Counted from the stretch's first letter, positions 34,165 through 43,699 are shown. The stretch is 64,000 nt of DNA from Haloarcula sp. DT43 (GCF_037078405.1 NZ_JAYMGZ010000003.1:434001-498000), one strand, 5' to 3'. The notes: generated by a model not told the origin, from the sequence alone. Program-made: numbers and translations.

Positions 34165-35316
34165 ATGTCCACAGATAGTGCAAACGGCGAGGCGAACAGG
34201 TCGCTCCCGGGTCGGCTCCGCAGTCGGTTCGAGGGGCCAAACACTATCGGGGAGTCGCGCGGGTTCTGGGTCGGCTTCCTCGTCGCCGTCGCGGCGCTCG
34301 CCGTCTACCCGCTGTTCGGCGACGGGTCCCAGCTGTCCCTGTTCATGGTGCTTGCCCTGCTCGGCCTCTCGCTGTCGGTCGTCTGGGGCTACTCGGGCGT
34401 GCTGAGCTTCGGCCAGGTCGTCTTCTTCGGCATCGGGGCCTACACCTTCGGGGTCGTCTCCATCAACTTCGCCACCCCGGGCGGCATCACCGGGGCCGTC
34501 GTCGCCGGCATCGTCGGCGGCGGCGTCAGCGCGGCGATACTGGGCTACTTCATGTTCTACGGCGGGGTGCGTGACGTCTACGTGACCATCATCACGCTCG
34601 TCTCGACCATCGTACTCCACACGTTCATGGCCCAGACCGCCGGCTCCGAGTGGGCCATCGGCGAGGCGGCGCTGGGCGGGTTCAACGGGATGCCGGACAT
34701 CCCGCTCCTGACCCTCGGCGTCGGCGGCGCGTCCTACCAGTTCATCTACAACCCGTTCCCGATGCGGATAATCGGCATCGGCGCGGTCGAAATCAGCCCG
34801 TTCTACTACCTCGTGCTGGTGTTGTTGGTCGGCGCGTACCTCGGGCTGCGCGCCCTGGTCAACTCCGACTACGGCCGCGTGATGGTCGCCGTCCGCGAGG
34901 ACGAAGACCGCACCGAGATGTTCGGCTACAACGTGACCCGCGTCAAACTCGTCGTGTTCACGCTCGGGGGCGCGCTGGCGGGCCTGTCCGGCGTCCTCTA
35001 CGCCGCACGGAACGTCTACATCGACCCGACCGTGTTCTCGCTGCTGTTCGCGACGCTGCCGGTCATCTGGGTCAGTATCGGCGGCCGAAAGAGCTTGCTC
35101 GGGGCCATCGTCGCCACGCTCGCCGTCGAGTACCTCCGCATCTCGATGGCCGGGGAGCTGGCGCTGGTCCTGCTGGGGGCCCTGCTGCTCGTGACGATTC
35201 TGGTGCTCCCGGGCGGGTTCGTCCCGTGGGTCCACCAGCGAATCGTCAAGGCCCGGGTCGGCCCCGGCGACTCCAACGGGCCGGATGTCCCGGACGCACC
35301 TGAGGTGAGTGACTAA
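34165..35316 (+). CDS. urtC: Urea ABC transporter permease UrtC
   Basis: Second permease, 383 residues, about nine helices after a charged N-terminal 35 residues. [29 protein letters not shown] is the UrtC/LivM signature, and the loop [30 protein letters not shown] contacts the ATPases. The C-terminus has a hydrophilic tail. Its stop overlaps the urtD start by 1 nt. Confidence 0.94.
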   Translation: MSTDSANGEANRSLPGRLRSRFEGPNTIGESRGFWVGFLVAVAALAVYPLFGDGSQLSLFMVLALLGLSLSVVWGYSGVLSFGQVVFFGIGAYTFGVVSINFATPGGITGAVVAGIVGGGVSAAILGYFMFYGGVRDVYVTIITLVSTIVLHTFMAQTAGSEWAIGEAALGGFNGMPDIPLLTLGVGGASYQFIYNPFPMRIIGIGAVEISPFYYLVLVLLVGAYLGLRALVNSDYGRVMVAVREDEDRTEMFGYNVTRVKLVVFTLGGALAGLSGVLYAARNVYIDPTVFSLLFATLPVIWVSIGGRKSLLGAIVATLAVEYLRISMAGELALVLLGALLLVTILVLPGGFVPWVHQRIVKARVGPGDSNGPDVPDAPEVSD

Positions 35317-36122
35317 TGAGTGATACCGAAACTGAGGCCGACGTCGAATCGCTCGGACCGAACGTCCGACAGACCGCCGCGGAACTGGCGACGGGTGACA
35401 GAACGGAGACGCTGCTACAGACCGACGGCCTCGTCAAGCAGTTCGGCGGGTTCACCGCCACCGACGACGTCGACTTCTCGGTCGCCGAGGGGGAACTGCG
35501 CTGTCTCATCGGCCCGAACGGGGCCGGCAAGTCGACGCTGTTGAACCTGATTACGGGGACCTACGACGTGACCGACGGGAGCATCTACTACAACGGCCAC
35601 GACATCACCGACCTCGAACCACACGAGCGGGTGTCACGCGGCATCAGCATGAAGTTCCAGGTGCCGTCGGTGTACGGCGACCTGAGCGTCAGGGAGAACG
35701 TCAGGCTCCCCGTCCAGCAGTTCGCCGACGGGGAGGAGCGGCGGCGACTGGTCGCCAAGGCCATCGAGGACGCGGGCCTCACCGGCTACGAGGATGTCAA
35801 GGCCGGCCAGCTCTCGCACGGCCAGCAACAGCAACTCGAAATCGGGATGGCCGCCGCGCTCGAACCCGACCTCCTCCTCCTGGACGAGCCAGTCGCCGGC
35901 CTCGACGTGGCCGAACGCGAGGCCATCGCCGAGCGCATCACGCGGCTCAACGAGGAGCAGGGTATCGCCTTCGTCGTCATCGAGCACGACACCGACTTCG
36001 TCGCCAGCATCGCCGACGAGGTGACCGTGCTCCACAACGGCGAGGTGTTCCGCGAGGGCCCGATAGAGGACATCGAATCGGACCCCGATGTCAAGCGCAT
36101 CTACCTGGGGGGTGAGTCGTGA
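35316..36122 (+). CDS. urtD: Urea ABC transporter ATPase UrtD
   Basis: Cytoplasmic ATPase of 268 residues. An N-terminal extension of about 35 residues precedes the LivG-like ATPase core: Walker [10 protein letters not shown], signature [19 protein letters not shown] (UrtD has SHGQ rather than SGGQ), Walker [13 protein letters not shown], and IEHD as switch. The SHGQ variant, seen in urea importers, helps assign it to Urt rather than Liv. Overlaps urtE. Confidence 0.94.
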   Translation: MSDTETEADVESLGPNVRQTAAELATGDRTETLLQTDGLVKQFGGFTATDDVDFSVAEGELRCLIGPNGAGKSTLLNLITGTYDVTDGSIYYNGHDITDLEPHERVSRGISMKFQVPSVYGDLSVRENVRLPVQQFADGEERRRLVAKAIEDAGLTGYEDVKAGQLSHGQQQQLEIGMAAALEPDLLLLDEPVAGLDVAEREAIAERITRLNEEQGIAFVVIEHDTDFVASIADEVTVLHNGEVFREGPIEDIESDPDVKRIYLGGES

Positions 36123-36820
36123 TGCTCGCCCTGGACGGTGTCACTGCGGCCTACGACACGACGCCGATACTCAGAGAGGTCGACCTCTCCGTCGAGGAGG
36201 GGGAAATCGTCGGCGTGATGGGGAAAAACGGCGTCGGCAAGACGACGCTCCTGAAGACGGTGATGGGGCTGTTAGCGCCCAGCGAGGGCACTATCACCTA
36301 CGACGGCACCGACGTGACTCACGCGAGCGCCGACGAGCGCGCCCGGGCCGGCATCGGCTACATCCCGCAGGGCCGGGACGTGTTCCCGAAACTGACCGTC
36401 GAGCAGAACATCAGGATGGGCGAGACCATCCGGGCCGACAGCGACGAGACGCTGTACGACCAGATATACGACTACTTCCCGGTCCTCCAGGAGCGGGCGA
36501 GCCAGGAGGCCGGCACGCTCTCGGGCGGGCAACAGCAGATGCTCGCAATCGGGCGGGCGCTGGTCTCGAACCCCGACCTGCTCCTGCTCGACGAGCCCAG
36601 CGAGGGCATCCAGCCCTCCATCGTCGACCAGATAAGCCGGGACATGCAGGCGATAAACGACGACCTCGGGACGACGATTCTGTTCGTCGAGCAGAACCTC
36701 GGGGTCATCCGCGAGATGGCCGACCGCTGTTACGCGATGGAGCGTGGCACGGTCGTCGACGAACTCGGGCCGTCGACCATCGCCGACGAGGACGCCATCG
36801 CGGAGTACCTCGCGGTCTGA
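36122..36820 (+). CDS. urtE: Urea ABC transporter ATPase UrtE
   Basis: Second ATPase, 232 residues, LivF-like: Walker A GKNGVGKTT, signature LSGGQQQMLAIGRALV, Walker B LLLLDEPSEGIQPSIVDQI (the EGIQP form is typical of UrtE), switch VEQN. The start may be ATG 36122 or GTG 36119; both overlap the urtD stop. It closes the five-gene urt operon. Confidence 0.94.
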   Translation: MLALDGVTAAYDTTPILREVDLSVEEGEIVGVMGKNGVGKTTLLKTVMGLLAPSEGTITYDGTDVTHASADERARAGIGYIPQGRDVFPKLTVEQNIRMGETIRADSDETLYDQIYDYFPVLQERASQEAGTLSGGQQQMLAIGRALVSNPDLLLLDEPSEGIQPSIVDQISRDMQAINDDLGTTILFVEQNLGVIREMADRCYAMERGTVVDELGPSTIADEDAIAEYLAV

Positions 36821-36904
36821 CGGACCGCCCGGTTCCTTCATTATCGAGCGCAAGCAATCGAACCAACACAGTCTTGAGTAGCCACTGAACAGACCCGTAC
36901 ACGA

Positions 36905-38320
36905 ATGGCCAACCGTGACACGTGGATATCGAACCTCGGCTTCGTGCTGGCCGCCGTCGGCGGCGCGGCGGGCCTCGGAAACATCTGGCGGTTCCCGTGG
37001 CTGACCGCCGGGAACGGCGGGAGCGCGTTTCTCGTCGTCTACCTGCTCGTCGTCGTCGGCATCGGCGTCCCGGGACTGCTCGCCGAGTTCGTCCTCGGAC
37101 GCTGTGGCCGGCAGACGCCGACCGCGGCGCTTCGCTCGCTCACCGGCTCCCGATGGGGGGGCTGGCTGGGCGCGTTCAACGTCCTCACGACCCTCGTCAT
37201 CCTCTCGTTTTACTCCGTCGTCGGCGGCTGGATACTCCGGTACACGCTGGTCTCGCCGGTCGGTGTGTACTTCGGCCAGCCACAGCAGTACTTCGGGGCC
37301 GTCAGCTTCGGCTTCGGGGCGGTCGCCTTCCACCTGCTGTTTCTCGGCATCGTCGCCGGCATCGTCTTCTTCGGCGTGAGCCGCGGCATCGAACGCGTCT
37401 CGAAGGTGATGCTCCCGGGCGTCGTGGTAATTCTGCTCGGACTCGCGGTGTGGACGGCCACCCAGCCGGGGACGGCCGCCGGCTACGCGTTCTACCTCGG
37501 GTTCGACGCCGACTACCTCGCCGCCAACTTCCTGCGCGTCATCGGCCCGGCGGCGGGTCAGGCGCTGTTCACGCTCTCGCTCGGCGCTGGGGTGATGCTG
37601 ACCTACGCCTCCTATCTCGACGACGACGCCTCGCTCCCGCGGGACACACTCGTCATCGCGGTTTCGAACACCGTCATCGGCGTCCTCGCCGGCTTGGTGG
37701 TCATCCCGCTGCTGTTCTCGCAGGGCGTCGACCCCGGGCAGGGCGGCCCCGGCGCGCTGTTCGTCGCGCTCGCGACGGCGTTTGCGGCGCTGCCGGGCGG
37801 TGAACTCGTCGCCACGGCGTTTTTCCTGACCGTCCTGCTGGCTGCGGTCACCAGCGGCATCAGCCTGCTCGAGACGCCGGTCGCCACCCTCGTGGACAGC
37901 TTCGGCGTCCAGCGACGCTGGGCAACGGTGCTGGTCACGGTTCTGCTCGGGGCCACCGGGAGCGGGCTGGCACTCACGAGTTCGGTCTTCCAGTTCGTCT
38001 CCGGCACGCTCGCGGACCTCCTGCTGACGGTCGGGCTGTTCGCGTTCACCGTCATCGTGGGCTGGCTGCTTCGCGGGGAGGCGCTCGCCGAGTTCCGCGC
38101 TGGAACCGACCGCTTCGAGTGGCTGGCCGAGCCGTGGCTCCTGACGGTCGGCTGGGTGCTGCCCGTCGTCGTCCTCTTCCTGCTGACGAACACGCTCGCG
38201 TCGCTCGCCGGGATGTCCCTGGGGCTGGGCGGCCGGGCGCTCATCGCCGTCGTCGGGACCGTCGCCCTGGCTCTCGCGGTCAGGAACGGACGCGTGAGCG
38301 AGCGGCTGAGTTCGTATTAG
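36905..38320 (+). CDS. Sodium-dependent neurotransmitter-symporter family (NSS/SNF) transporter
   Basis: Na+-coupled importer of amino acids or related amines, 471 residues, twelve hydrophobic helices. The hallmark TM1 motif is AAVGGAAGLGNIWRFPWLTAGNGGSAFLVVYL; TM6-like and TM8 (LLAAVTSGISLLETPVATLVDSF) regions also match. It stands alone 84 nt after urtE with no clear partner. Substrate prediction among NSS proteins is unreliable. The nitrogen-rich neighbourhood suggests an amino-acid or amine substrate. Confidence 0.9.
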   Translation: MANRDTWISNLGFVLAAVGGAAGLGNIWRFPWLTAGNGGSAFLVVYLLVVVGIGVPGLLAEFVLGRCGRQTPTAALRSLTGSRWGGWLGAFNVLTTLVILSFYSVVGGWILRYTLVSPVGVYFGQPQQYFGAVSFGFGAVAFHLLFLGIVAGIVFFGVSRGIERVSKVMLPGVVVILLGLAVWTATQPGTAAGYAFYLGFDADYLAANFLRVIGPAAGQALFTLSLGAGVMLTYASYLDDDASLPRDTLVIAVSNTVIGVLAGLVVIPLLFSQGVDPGQGGPGALFVALATAFAALPGGELVATAFFLTVLLAAVTSGISLLETPVATLVDSFGVQRRWATVLVTVLLGATGSGLALTSSVFQFVSGTLADLLLTVGLFAFTVIVGWLLRGEALAEFRAGTDRFEWLAEPWLLTVGWVLPVVVLFLLTNTLASLAGMSLGLGGRALIAVVGTVALALAVRNGRVSERLSSY

Positions 38321-38598
38321 TCCCCCTTGCCGAATCTCAACCCTGGATTTCTCACCCTATATACGTCGATATTGCGGTTCAGTAGCCGTGGGCGGGTGAT
38401 GAATGGTGAAAATATGTACATTTCGGGCACAGATAGTCCGAGAAGATCCATATATGGTTTAAAAACCAAGAATTTAAAAACATATACCGAGAATTGAATT
38501 CAGAACCTAGAGGTACGCCTGTCGATACGCAGCACTGTCGTCTCGGACCGAACTCCGGCAAAACAGCGCGATGGTGATGCCCACGGCAGCGAACGGTC
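38321..38598. other. AT-rich intergenic region
   Basis: 278 nt; roughly 38390-38510 is AT-rich and contains TTTAAAAACC and AATTTAAAAAC runs. No gene is supported; a 34-codon minus-strand frame here with a CPKC motif is probably chance. It marks the switch from the nitrogen superlocus to the aromatic region. Confidence 0.4.
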
Positions 38599-39834
38599 TC
38601 AGTAGTTGCCCGTCGTGACGATTGGGGGTGCGTCGTGTGGGCCGTACGGGGCGTCGTCGAGGTACTCCCCCGCCGGTTCGAAGTAGTCCGCGAGCGACGC
38701 GGCCGCCTCCTTCCGCAGGACCGTCGCGGGGTTCTCGCCCTGGAGATATTCGAGGGCCGTCCCGGCGGCTTCGAGGTTGTACTCGGCGGCGCGCTCCCGG
38801 CGGGCCGCGTAGAGTTCGACTTCGTCGCGCGCGACGGCGTCATGCTGTGCGTGGTACGCCACGGTGATGGCCGACGCCGCCTCGTCGGCGTCGGCGACGC
38901 CCGAGTTCATCCCGCGGGCACCGAACGGCGCGAGCAGGTGGGCGGCCTCGCCAGCCAGCAGCACGCGCCGGTGGTCGTCGACGAAGGTGTCGGCCATGAC
39001 CTGCAGGAACTTGTAGCTGGACACCCAGGAGACGTTGTCGGCGTACTGCTCGCCCATTATCTCCGAGACGAACTCCTGCATCTTCTCGTCGGTAACCAGT
39101 TCGTCCGGGTCGTCGTCGTCGATGCACTGGATGTCGAGCCGCCAGCCGCCGGTGAACGGGACCAGCATGACGTTGCGCCCGCCGGCTCGGGGGTCGTCGT
39201 AGTGGAACAGCCGTTCGAGGGGCCACTGCTCGTCCTCGTCGTCGATTTCGTCGACGTCGGCGATGATAAAGGAGTTCTCCGACTGGTCGCCCTCGAACTC
39301 GGCCCCGATTTCGTCCCGGACCGTCGAGCCGCCGCCGTCTGCTCCGACGAGGTACGGCGTCTCCCACTCGCGGCCGTCCGACGTTTCGACGGTGACGCCG
39401 TCGGGACCGGACTCGACTGTCTCCACCGCGCAGTCCCAGTGGATGTCGATGCCGGCCTCGTCGATGGCCTCGTGCATGTACTCCTCCGTCCGGGCCTGCG
39501 GGATACTGGTGAAGTGGGGGAACTTCCCGTCGCCGCCGGGGTTGTCGTAGGTCCGGCTGAACACTTCCTTGCCCCGCCAGCAGGTCCGCCGGGTCGGCCA
39601 GACCAGGCCGTCCTCCACGAGGTCCTCGCCGAGCCCCGGATGGGCGCGCTCCAGCGTGTGCAGCGTCGAGCCGTGAACGTAAATCGCTCGACTCCCCGAC
39701 CGGTCGCGGTCCGCCGACTCGGCTTCAAGAATCGTCGCGGGGACGCCCCGTGCGTTCAGCGCGAGCGCAGTCGTCATCCCGACCGGCCCCGCACCCGCAA
39801 TCAGCACTGGTCGTTCCGCGTCAGTAGTGCTCAT
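38599..39834 (-). CDS. FAD-dependent aromatic monooxygenase (MhpA/TfdB-like)
   Basis: Single-component flavoprotein hydroxylase of 411 residues. The FAD-binding GAGPVGM is at 14-20, the central DG motif is in VGADGGGSTVR, and the second FAD motif LAGEAAHLLAPFGARGMNSGVADA is present but with GE instead of the usual GD. Best match by eye is the 3-(3-hydroxyphenyl)propionate/phenol hydroxylase group. In this gene neighbourhood a hydroxybenzoate or hydroxybenzoyl-CoA substrate yielding gentisate or gentisyl-CoA is likely (inference). The start codon at 39834 gives the correct N-terminus. Confidence 0.88.
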   Translation of the reverse strand: MSTTDAERPVLIAGAGPVGMTTALALNARGVPATILEAESADRDRSGSRAIYVHGSTLHTLERAHPGLGEDLVEDGLVWPTRRTCWRGKEVFSRTYDNPGGDGKFPHFTSIPQARTEEYMHEAIDEAGIDIHWDCAVETVESGPDGVTVETSDGREWETPYLVGADGGGSTVRDEIGAEFEGDQSENSFIIADVDEIDDEDEQWPLERLFHYDDPRAGGRNVMLVPFTGGWRLDIQCIDDDDPDELVTDEKMQEFVSEIMGEQYADNVSWVSSYKFLQVMADTFVDDHRRVLLAGEAAHLLAPFGARGMNSGVADADEAASAITVAYHAQHDAVARDEVELYAARRERAAEYNLEAAGTALEYLQGENPATVLRKEAAASLADYFEPAGEYLDDAPYGPHDAPPIVTTGNY

Positions 39835-39966
39835 GGTGTCTACTCTGTGGTTACGACACGACCATCATAATTATTGTGGTTGTGTCCCGGAAAATCGGCG
39901 TCTCGGACCCGCTACGACCGGATATTGATGCAACTACGACCGACCGAGCGCGCTCGCGGATTCGCC

Positions 39967-40287
39967 TTACAGGCCCAGTTGCGTCTCGACCCAGTGGTCG
40001 CGGGCGGCGAACACCATCTCCTCCTCGTCCCCGAACGCCGTCGTCTCGGCGACAAACTCGTCCCACGTCCCGTCGGGCACCAGTTCGAGTTCGGCCGCCG
40101 ACTCGGCCTCGGACGGGCTGGCCGCGACCATCTCGTCGAAAGACGCGAAGTCGGTGAACTCCCGCATGAACGCCTCGTCGAAGATGTCCGTAATCGGAAT
40201 CTCCTCGTGCTCGCCGACGATGTCGCGCGGGTGCGGGAGGTCCTCTGCCTCGGCAGCCGCTTCTGCCAGGTCGCTTGTCTGAACCAT
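39967..40287 (-). CDS. Acidic hypothetical protein (106 aa)
   Basis: I do not recognise this protein. It is very acidic (about a third Asp/Glu), lacks cysteines and membrane segments, and starts MVQTSDLAEAAAEAEDLPHPRD. A central ITDIFDEAFMREFTDFASFDEMV segment looks helical and amphipathic and could mediate binding. It is on the same strand as, and 132 nt upstream of, the flavin monooxygenase and 111 nt downstream of the CoA ligase, so it may be in their transcription unit. A TATA-like TTATTAG lies just before 40287 on the minus side. Confidence 0.65.
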   Translation of the reverse strand: MVQTSDLAEAAAEAEDLPHPRDIVGEHEEIPITDIFDEAFMREFTDFASFDEMVAASPSEAESAAELELVPDGTWDEFVAETTAFGDEEEMVFAARDHWVETQLGL

Positions 40288-40398
40288 ACAGACAATGATG
40301 ACTAATACCTTGTAAACGTTTCTGGTAGCCGGCGTAGGGCCGGGTCCTTCGGAACGTCGCTCGGTATCACTCCCGCGCGTGGCCGGGCAGACGGCGTC

Positions 40399-41724
40399 TC
40401 AGCGTGAGGTTTCGGCCAGGACGGACGCGGCGTACGCGCCGCGCTCGGGCGTGTCGAACGTCGCAATCCCGCTGTCCTCCATCCGCTGTCGGTCCTCGGC
40501 CAGCGCCTCGCTGGGGCCGGCGACGGTGAACACGACCGGCTTGTCCACCTCGTTCGTGAGCCCTTCGAGTTCCTCGACCGGGTAGCCCAGCGAGTGCTCG
40601 AATATCTCGTAGACGAGGACGATGTCGACGTTCTCGTCGCGCCCGACGGCGTCGACGACCTCGCCGAACTCCGGCATCGGACGGCCCGTGTCTATCGGGT
40701 TCTGGTCGTACGTGAACCCGAGCAGGAGGTCGTCGAGCCGCTCGCGGGTCTCCGCGCTCAGCTCAGGGAAGTTCACGTTCCGGTCTTTGAGGTAGTCGGC
40801 CATCATGATGCCCGGGCCGGCCTGTGCTGTGACGAGCCCGACGTTGGGACCGCTCGCCTCGGGACACGTCGCCAGGGCCCGGCTCGCGTCGAGCAGTTCG
40901 GTCAGCGAATCTGCCGTGACGGCCCCCGCGTCGGTAAGCGCCTGTTCGTATCGTTCGCCCGACTGCACCGGCGCGCCGGTGTGTGACTGGACGAACTCCT
41001 CGGCCCGGTTCCCGGACTTCAGCGCGACCACGGGAGTGCTCGCCTCGTCGATGGCCTGCACGGCCGCGTCGAACTCCTCGGTGCCCTCGATGTGCAGCGC
41101 CATCGCGCCGGTCTCCGGGTCGTCGTCGACGGCCGGGATGACGTCGCCGAAGTCCGTGTTGACGCGGTTCCCGAGCCCGTACATCCCCGCGGTCCCGTAC
41201 CCTTCCCTGTCCAGCTGGAACGTGGCGGTCACCCCCACGCCACCGCTCTGTGCGACGACCGCCACGTCGCCCGTCTCTATCTCGTCGAACCCCGGCACGA
41301 AGGAGCTGAACACGGAGCGGTGCGGGATGATGTGGCCGGCCGTGTTCGGCCCGAGAATGGCGATGTCGTACTCCGCCGCCGTCTCGCGTATCCGCTCCTG
41401 GAGCTGTTCGCCCTGTGCCCCGGATTCGGCGAAGCCGCCGGCGAAGACGACGGCACCGCCGACGCCGGCCTCGCCGCAGTCCTCGATGACGTCGGGAGTC
41501 GCGGGCGCGGGGACACAGCACAGCGCGAGGTCGGCGTCGGTGGTCGCCACGGAGTCGACGAACTCGTAGCCGTAGACCGACCCCTCCCCCGAGGGGTTGA
41601 CCGGGTACACCGGCCCGTCGAACTCCTTCGCGTTCGCCATCGCGTCGTTGCCGAGCTTCCCCGGCGTCTTCGAGGCACCGATGACTGCGATACTGTCAGG
41701 GTCGAACAGGTCTGTCAGGCTCAC
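40399..41724 (-). CDS. NDP-forming acyl-CoA ligase, alpha-like subunit (orphan)
   Basis: CoA-binding subunit of the acetate/acyl-CoA synthetase (ADP-forming) type, 441 residues. It has the CoA-binding Rossmann start MSLTDLFDPDSIAVIGASKTPGKLG, a ligase-CoA domain (VGLVTAQAGPGIMMADYLK), and the phosphohistidine region QSHTGAPVQ with the catalytic His retained. The reversible reaction makes acyl-CoA with ATP, giving ADP and phosphate. Its ATP-grasp beta partner is not beside it; the only beta in the window is at 53182-53919. The paralogue at 51813-53189 has the canonical SHTGALTG. Confidence 0.88.
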   Translation of the reverse strand: MSLTDLFDPDSIAVIGASKTPGKLGNDAMANAKEFDGPVYPVNPSGEGSVYGYEFVDSVATTDADLALCCVPAPATPDVIEDCGEAGVGGAVVFAGGFAESGAQGEQLQERIRETAAEYDIAILGPNTAGHIIPHRSVFSSFVPGFDEIETGDVAVVAQSGGVGVTATFQLDREGYGTAGMYGLGNRVNTDFGDVIPAVDDDPETGAMALHIEGTEEFDAAVQAIDEASTPVVALKSGNRAEEFVQSHTGAPVQSGERYEQALTDAGAVTADSLTELLDASRALATCPEASGPNVGLVTAQAGPGIMMADYLKDRNVNFPELSAETRERLDDLLLGFTYDQNPIDTGRPMPEFGEVVDAVGRDENVDIVLVYEIFEHSLGYPVEELEGLTNEVDKPVVFTVAGPSEALAEDRQRMEDSGIATFDTPERGAYAASVLAETSR

Positions 41725-41838
41725 GACTGTCCTTCACGTGAGCCCTGAATATAATTTTCGAATATCGGGGTCAGCCGCGGGGCCTCGTGCCGTCCACACC
41801 ACGTCGGGTTTTTATCTATCCGCCGCTTGCGGTCCTGT

Positions 41839-42282
41839 ATGCGATTCTACGACGATATTTCGGTCGGGGACGTTCGACACTCCGAGGAATACACCGTTTC
41901 GAAATCCGAGATTACGACCTTCGGTGAGAAGTACGACCCACAGCCGTTCCACATCGACGAGGACGCCGCCGAGGACTCCGTGTTCGGCGGGCTGGTCGCC
42001 TCGGGGTGGCAGACCGCCGCCATCTGCATGCGCCTCCACGTCCAGAGCAGCGAGGACACGGCGGCCCAGGTGGGCGTCGGCGTCGACAACCTCCGGTGGC
42101 ACCAGCCCCTCCGGCCGGGCGAGACGCTCCGACTGCGCAACGAAGTCATCGACAAGCGCCCCTCCGAGAGCGACCCGGGCCGCGGGTTCGTCACCACCCG
42201 CCACGAGGGGCGGAACCAGGACGACGAACTGGTCATCTCCTACGAGGCCACGGCCATGGTCCGGCGCGCTCCAGCGGAGTAA
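41839..42282 (+). CDS. MaoC-family dehydratase
   Basis: Hot-dog-fold (R)-specific enoyl-CoA hydratase-like protein, 147 residues. The MaoC signature FGEKYDPQPFHIDEDAAEDSVFGGLVASGWQT contains the catalytic Asp and His of the hydratase-2 motif (D37-PQPFH41). It would add water to an enoyl-CoA or act on another CoA thioester. The start at 41839 gives the standard MRFYDDISVGD N-terminus. It is divergent from the CoA ligase at 40399-41724, suggesting both act on the same CoA intermediates. Confidence 0.9.
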   Translation: MRFYDDISVGDVRHSEEYTVSKSEITTFGEKYDPQPFHIDEDAAEDSVFGGLVASGWQTAAICMRLHVQSSEDTAAQVGVGVDNLRWHQPLRPGETLRLRNEVIDKRPSESDPGRGFVTTRHEGRNQDDELVISYEATAMVRRAPAE

Positions 42283-42346
42283 CGGCAGTCGTCAGCGTTA
42301 CCTGTATGCAACGGTTTAAGACGGTTGAATAACCTTCTCTCCAGAT

Positions 42347-43699
42347 ATGTCCGGACCCACCTCAGAGACGGCGTCGCTGGCCCCGGAGCCGGGCGAGCCA
42401 CGCGACGAGACCGAACGACTCCGCGCGGAGCGCGACCACTGGCGGCACCTCTTCGACCAGCTCGTCGCGCTGTTTCCCGAACCTGTCATCGTCGTCGACG
42501 ACGGCGGTCGCCTGACTCACTGGAACGAGGAGCAGGCGGCGTTCATCGGCGTCGACCCGGAGACGGCGCTCGGCCGGCCGGCCCACGAGGTCGTCGGGAC
42601 CGAGGCAGTGACGGAGACGCTGGCGGAGGAAGTCGCACGCACGGGCGAGACCGTCAGGGAGGCCGATGTCCGGTCGGGCACGCACGACGACGGGACGGAG
42701 TGGCACGTCCGCGCGACCGGGGTCCCGCTCGTCGCGCCGGACGGGGACGTCGTCGGGTCCTTCGAGTACGTCAGCCGCGTCACCGACCTCGTCGAACAGC
42801 GCCGGTCGATGGAGCAGGTCCAGCAGAAGGTCAGCGAGGAGATAGAGACCGCCGTCGCGGACCTCGAATCGGCGGCCGAGCAGGTGACCGACAACGCGGA
42901 GGAAATCGCCGACATCGCCGAGGCGGAGGCCGGCAACGTCGGCGACGTCGACCAGGAGATACAGACGCTGAGCGCGGCCACCGAGGAGGTCGCATCGAGC
43001 GTCGAGACCATCAGCGCCCAGAGCGACGAGACGGAGGCCCTGGCCGAGGAGTCGGAGGGTGCGACTCGCGACCTCCTCGACACCGTCGAGGCCGTCACGG
43101 ACGCGAGCGAGCGGATGGCCGGCGACGCGACCGAACTGGCCGACCGTATCGAGGAGATAGACGACGTGGTCGCGACAATCGACGACCTGGCCGAGCAGAT
43201 AAACATGCTGGCGCTCAACGCCTCTATCGAAGCCGCCCGGGCCGGCGAGGCCGGCGAGGGGTTCGCCGTCGTCGCCGAGGAGGTCAAGAACCTTGCCGGC
43301 GAGTCCCAGGCGGAGGCCGACCGAATCGAGCGGCTGATAGACTCGGTCTCGGAAATCGCGGCCGAGACCGTCGACAGCGTGGCAGCGACGGCGGAGATGG
43401 TCGCGGACATCGAGTCGGAGATTCGGGCGGTAAACGGGAACCAACAGCGCATCCAGGAGTCCATCACCGACATCTCGACCCAGCTGACGCAGATAGCCGA
43501 CGCGACCGACGACCAGTCGAAAAGCGCCGAGGAGATGGCGGCTCTGCTGGATACGACGGTCGAGGGCGTCGAACGGGTGGCCGACGAGGTGGCCGAACTG
43601 GCGGCCGCGAACCAGCGCCAGACGACGCAGCTGGCTCAGATACGGGAGAGCGTCGAATCGCTGGAGCACAACCTGGACGAGGCTATCGACGCCCGCTGA
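42347..43699 (+). CDS. Soluble chemotaxis transducer with PAS domain
   Basis: Cytoplasmic methyl-accepting chemotaxis protein of 450 residues with no transmembrane segments or HAMP. A PAS sensor domain (about 30-145, [29 protein letters not shown]) is followed by a long coiled-coil signalling domain. The hairpin tip [34 protein letters not shown] matches the conserved CheA/CheW-binding region. Haloarchaeal Htr proteins of this type sense cytosolic redox or metabolite cues. Its place in the aromatic region suggests sensing of a metabolite here (inference). A TATA-like GTTTAAG at 42314-42320 is 27-33 nt before the ATG. Confidence 0.92.
   Translation: MSGPTSETASLAPEPGEPRDETERLRAERDHWRHLFDQLVALFPEPVIVVDDGGRLTHWNEEQAAFIGVDPETALGRPAHEVVGTEAVTETLAEEVARTGETVREADVRSGTHDDGTEWHVRATGVPLVAPDGDVVGSFEYVSRVTDLVEQRRSMEQVQQKVSEEIETAVADLESAAEQVTDNAEEIADIAEAEAGNVGDVDQEIQTLSAATEEVASSVETISAQSDETEALAEESEGATRDLLDTVEAVTDASERMAGDATELADRIEEIDDVVATIDDLAEQINMLALNASIEAARAGEAGEGFAVVAEEVKNLAGESQAEADRIERLIDSVSEIAAETVDSVAATAEMVADIESEIRAVNGNQQRIQESITDISTQLTQIADATDDQSKSAEEMAALLDTTVEGVERVADEVAELAAANQRQTTQLAQIRESVESLEHNLDEAIDAR

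Noticed and set aside
33226-36820. Assigning the ABC genes at 31.9-36.8 kb to branched-chain amino-acid uptake
   Set aside because: UrtD-type SHGQ signature, UrtB insertion, UrtE EGIQP motif and divergence from the urease operon favour urea.
38379-38480. 34-residue minus-strand frame with a CPKC motif
   Set aside because: Too short, has only one CxxC pair, and sits in an AT-rich spacer with no promoter.
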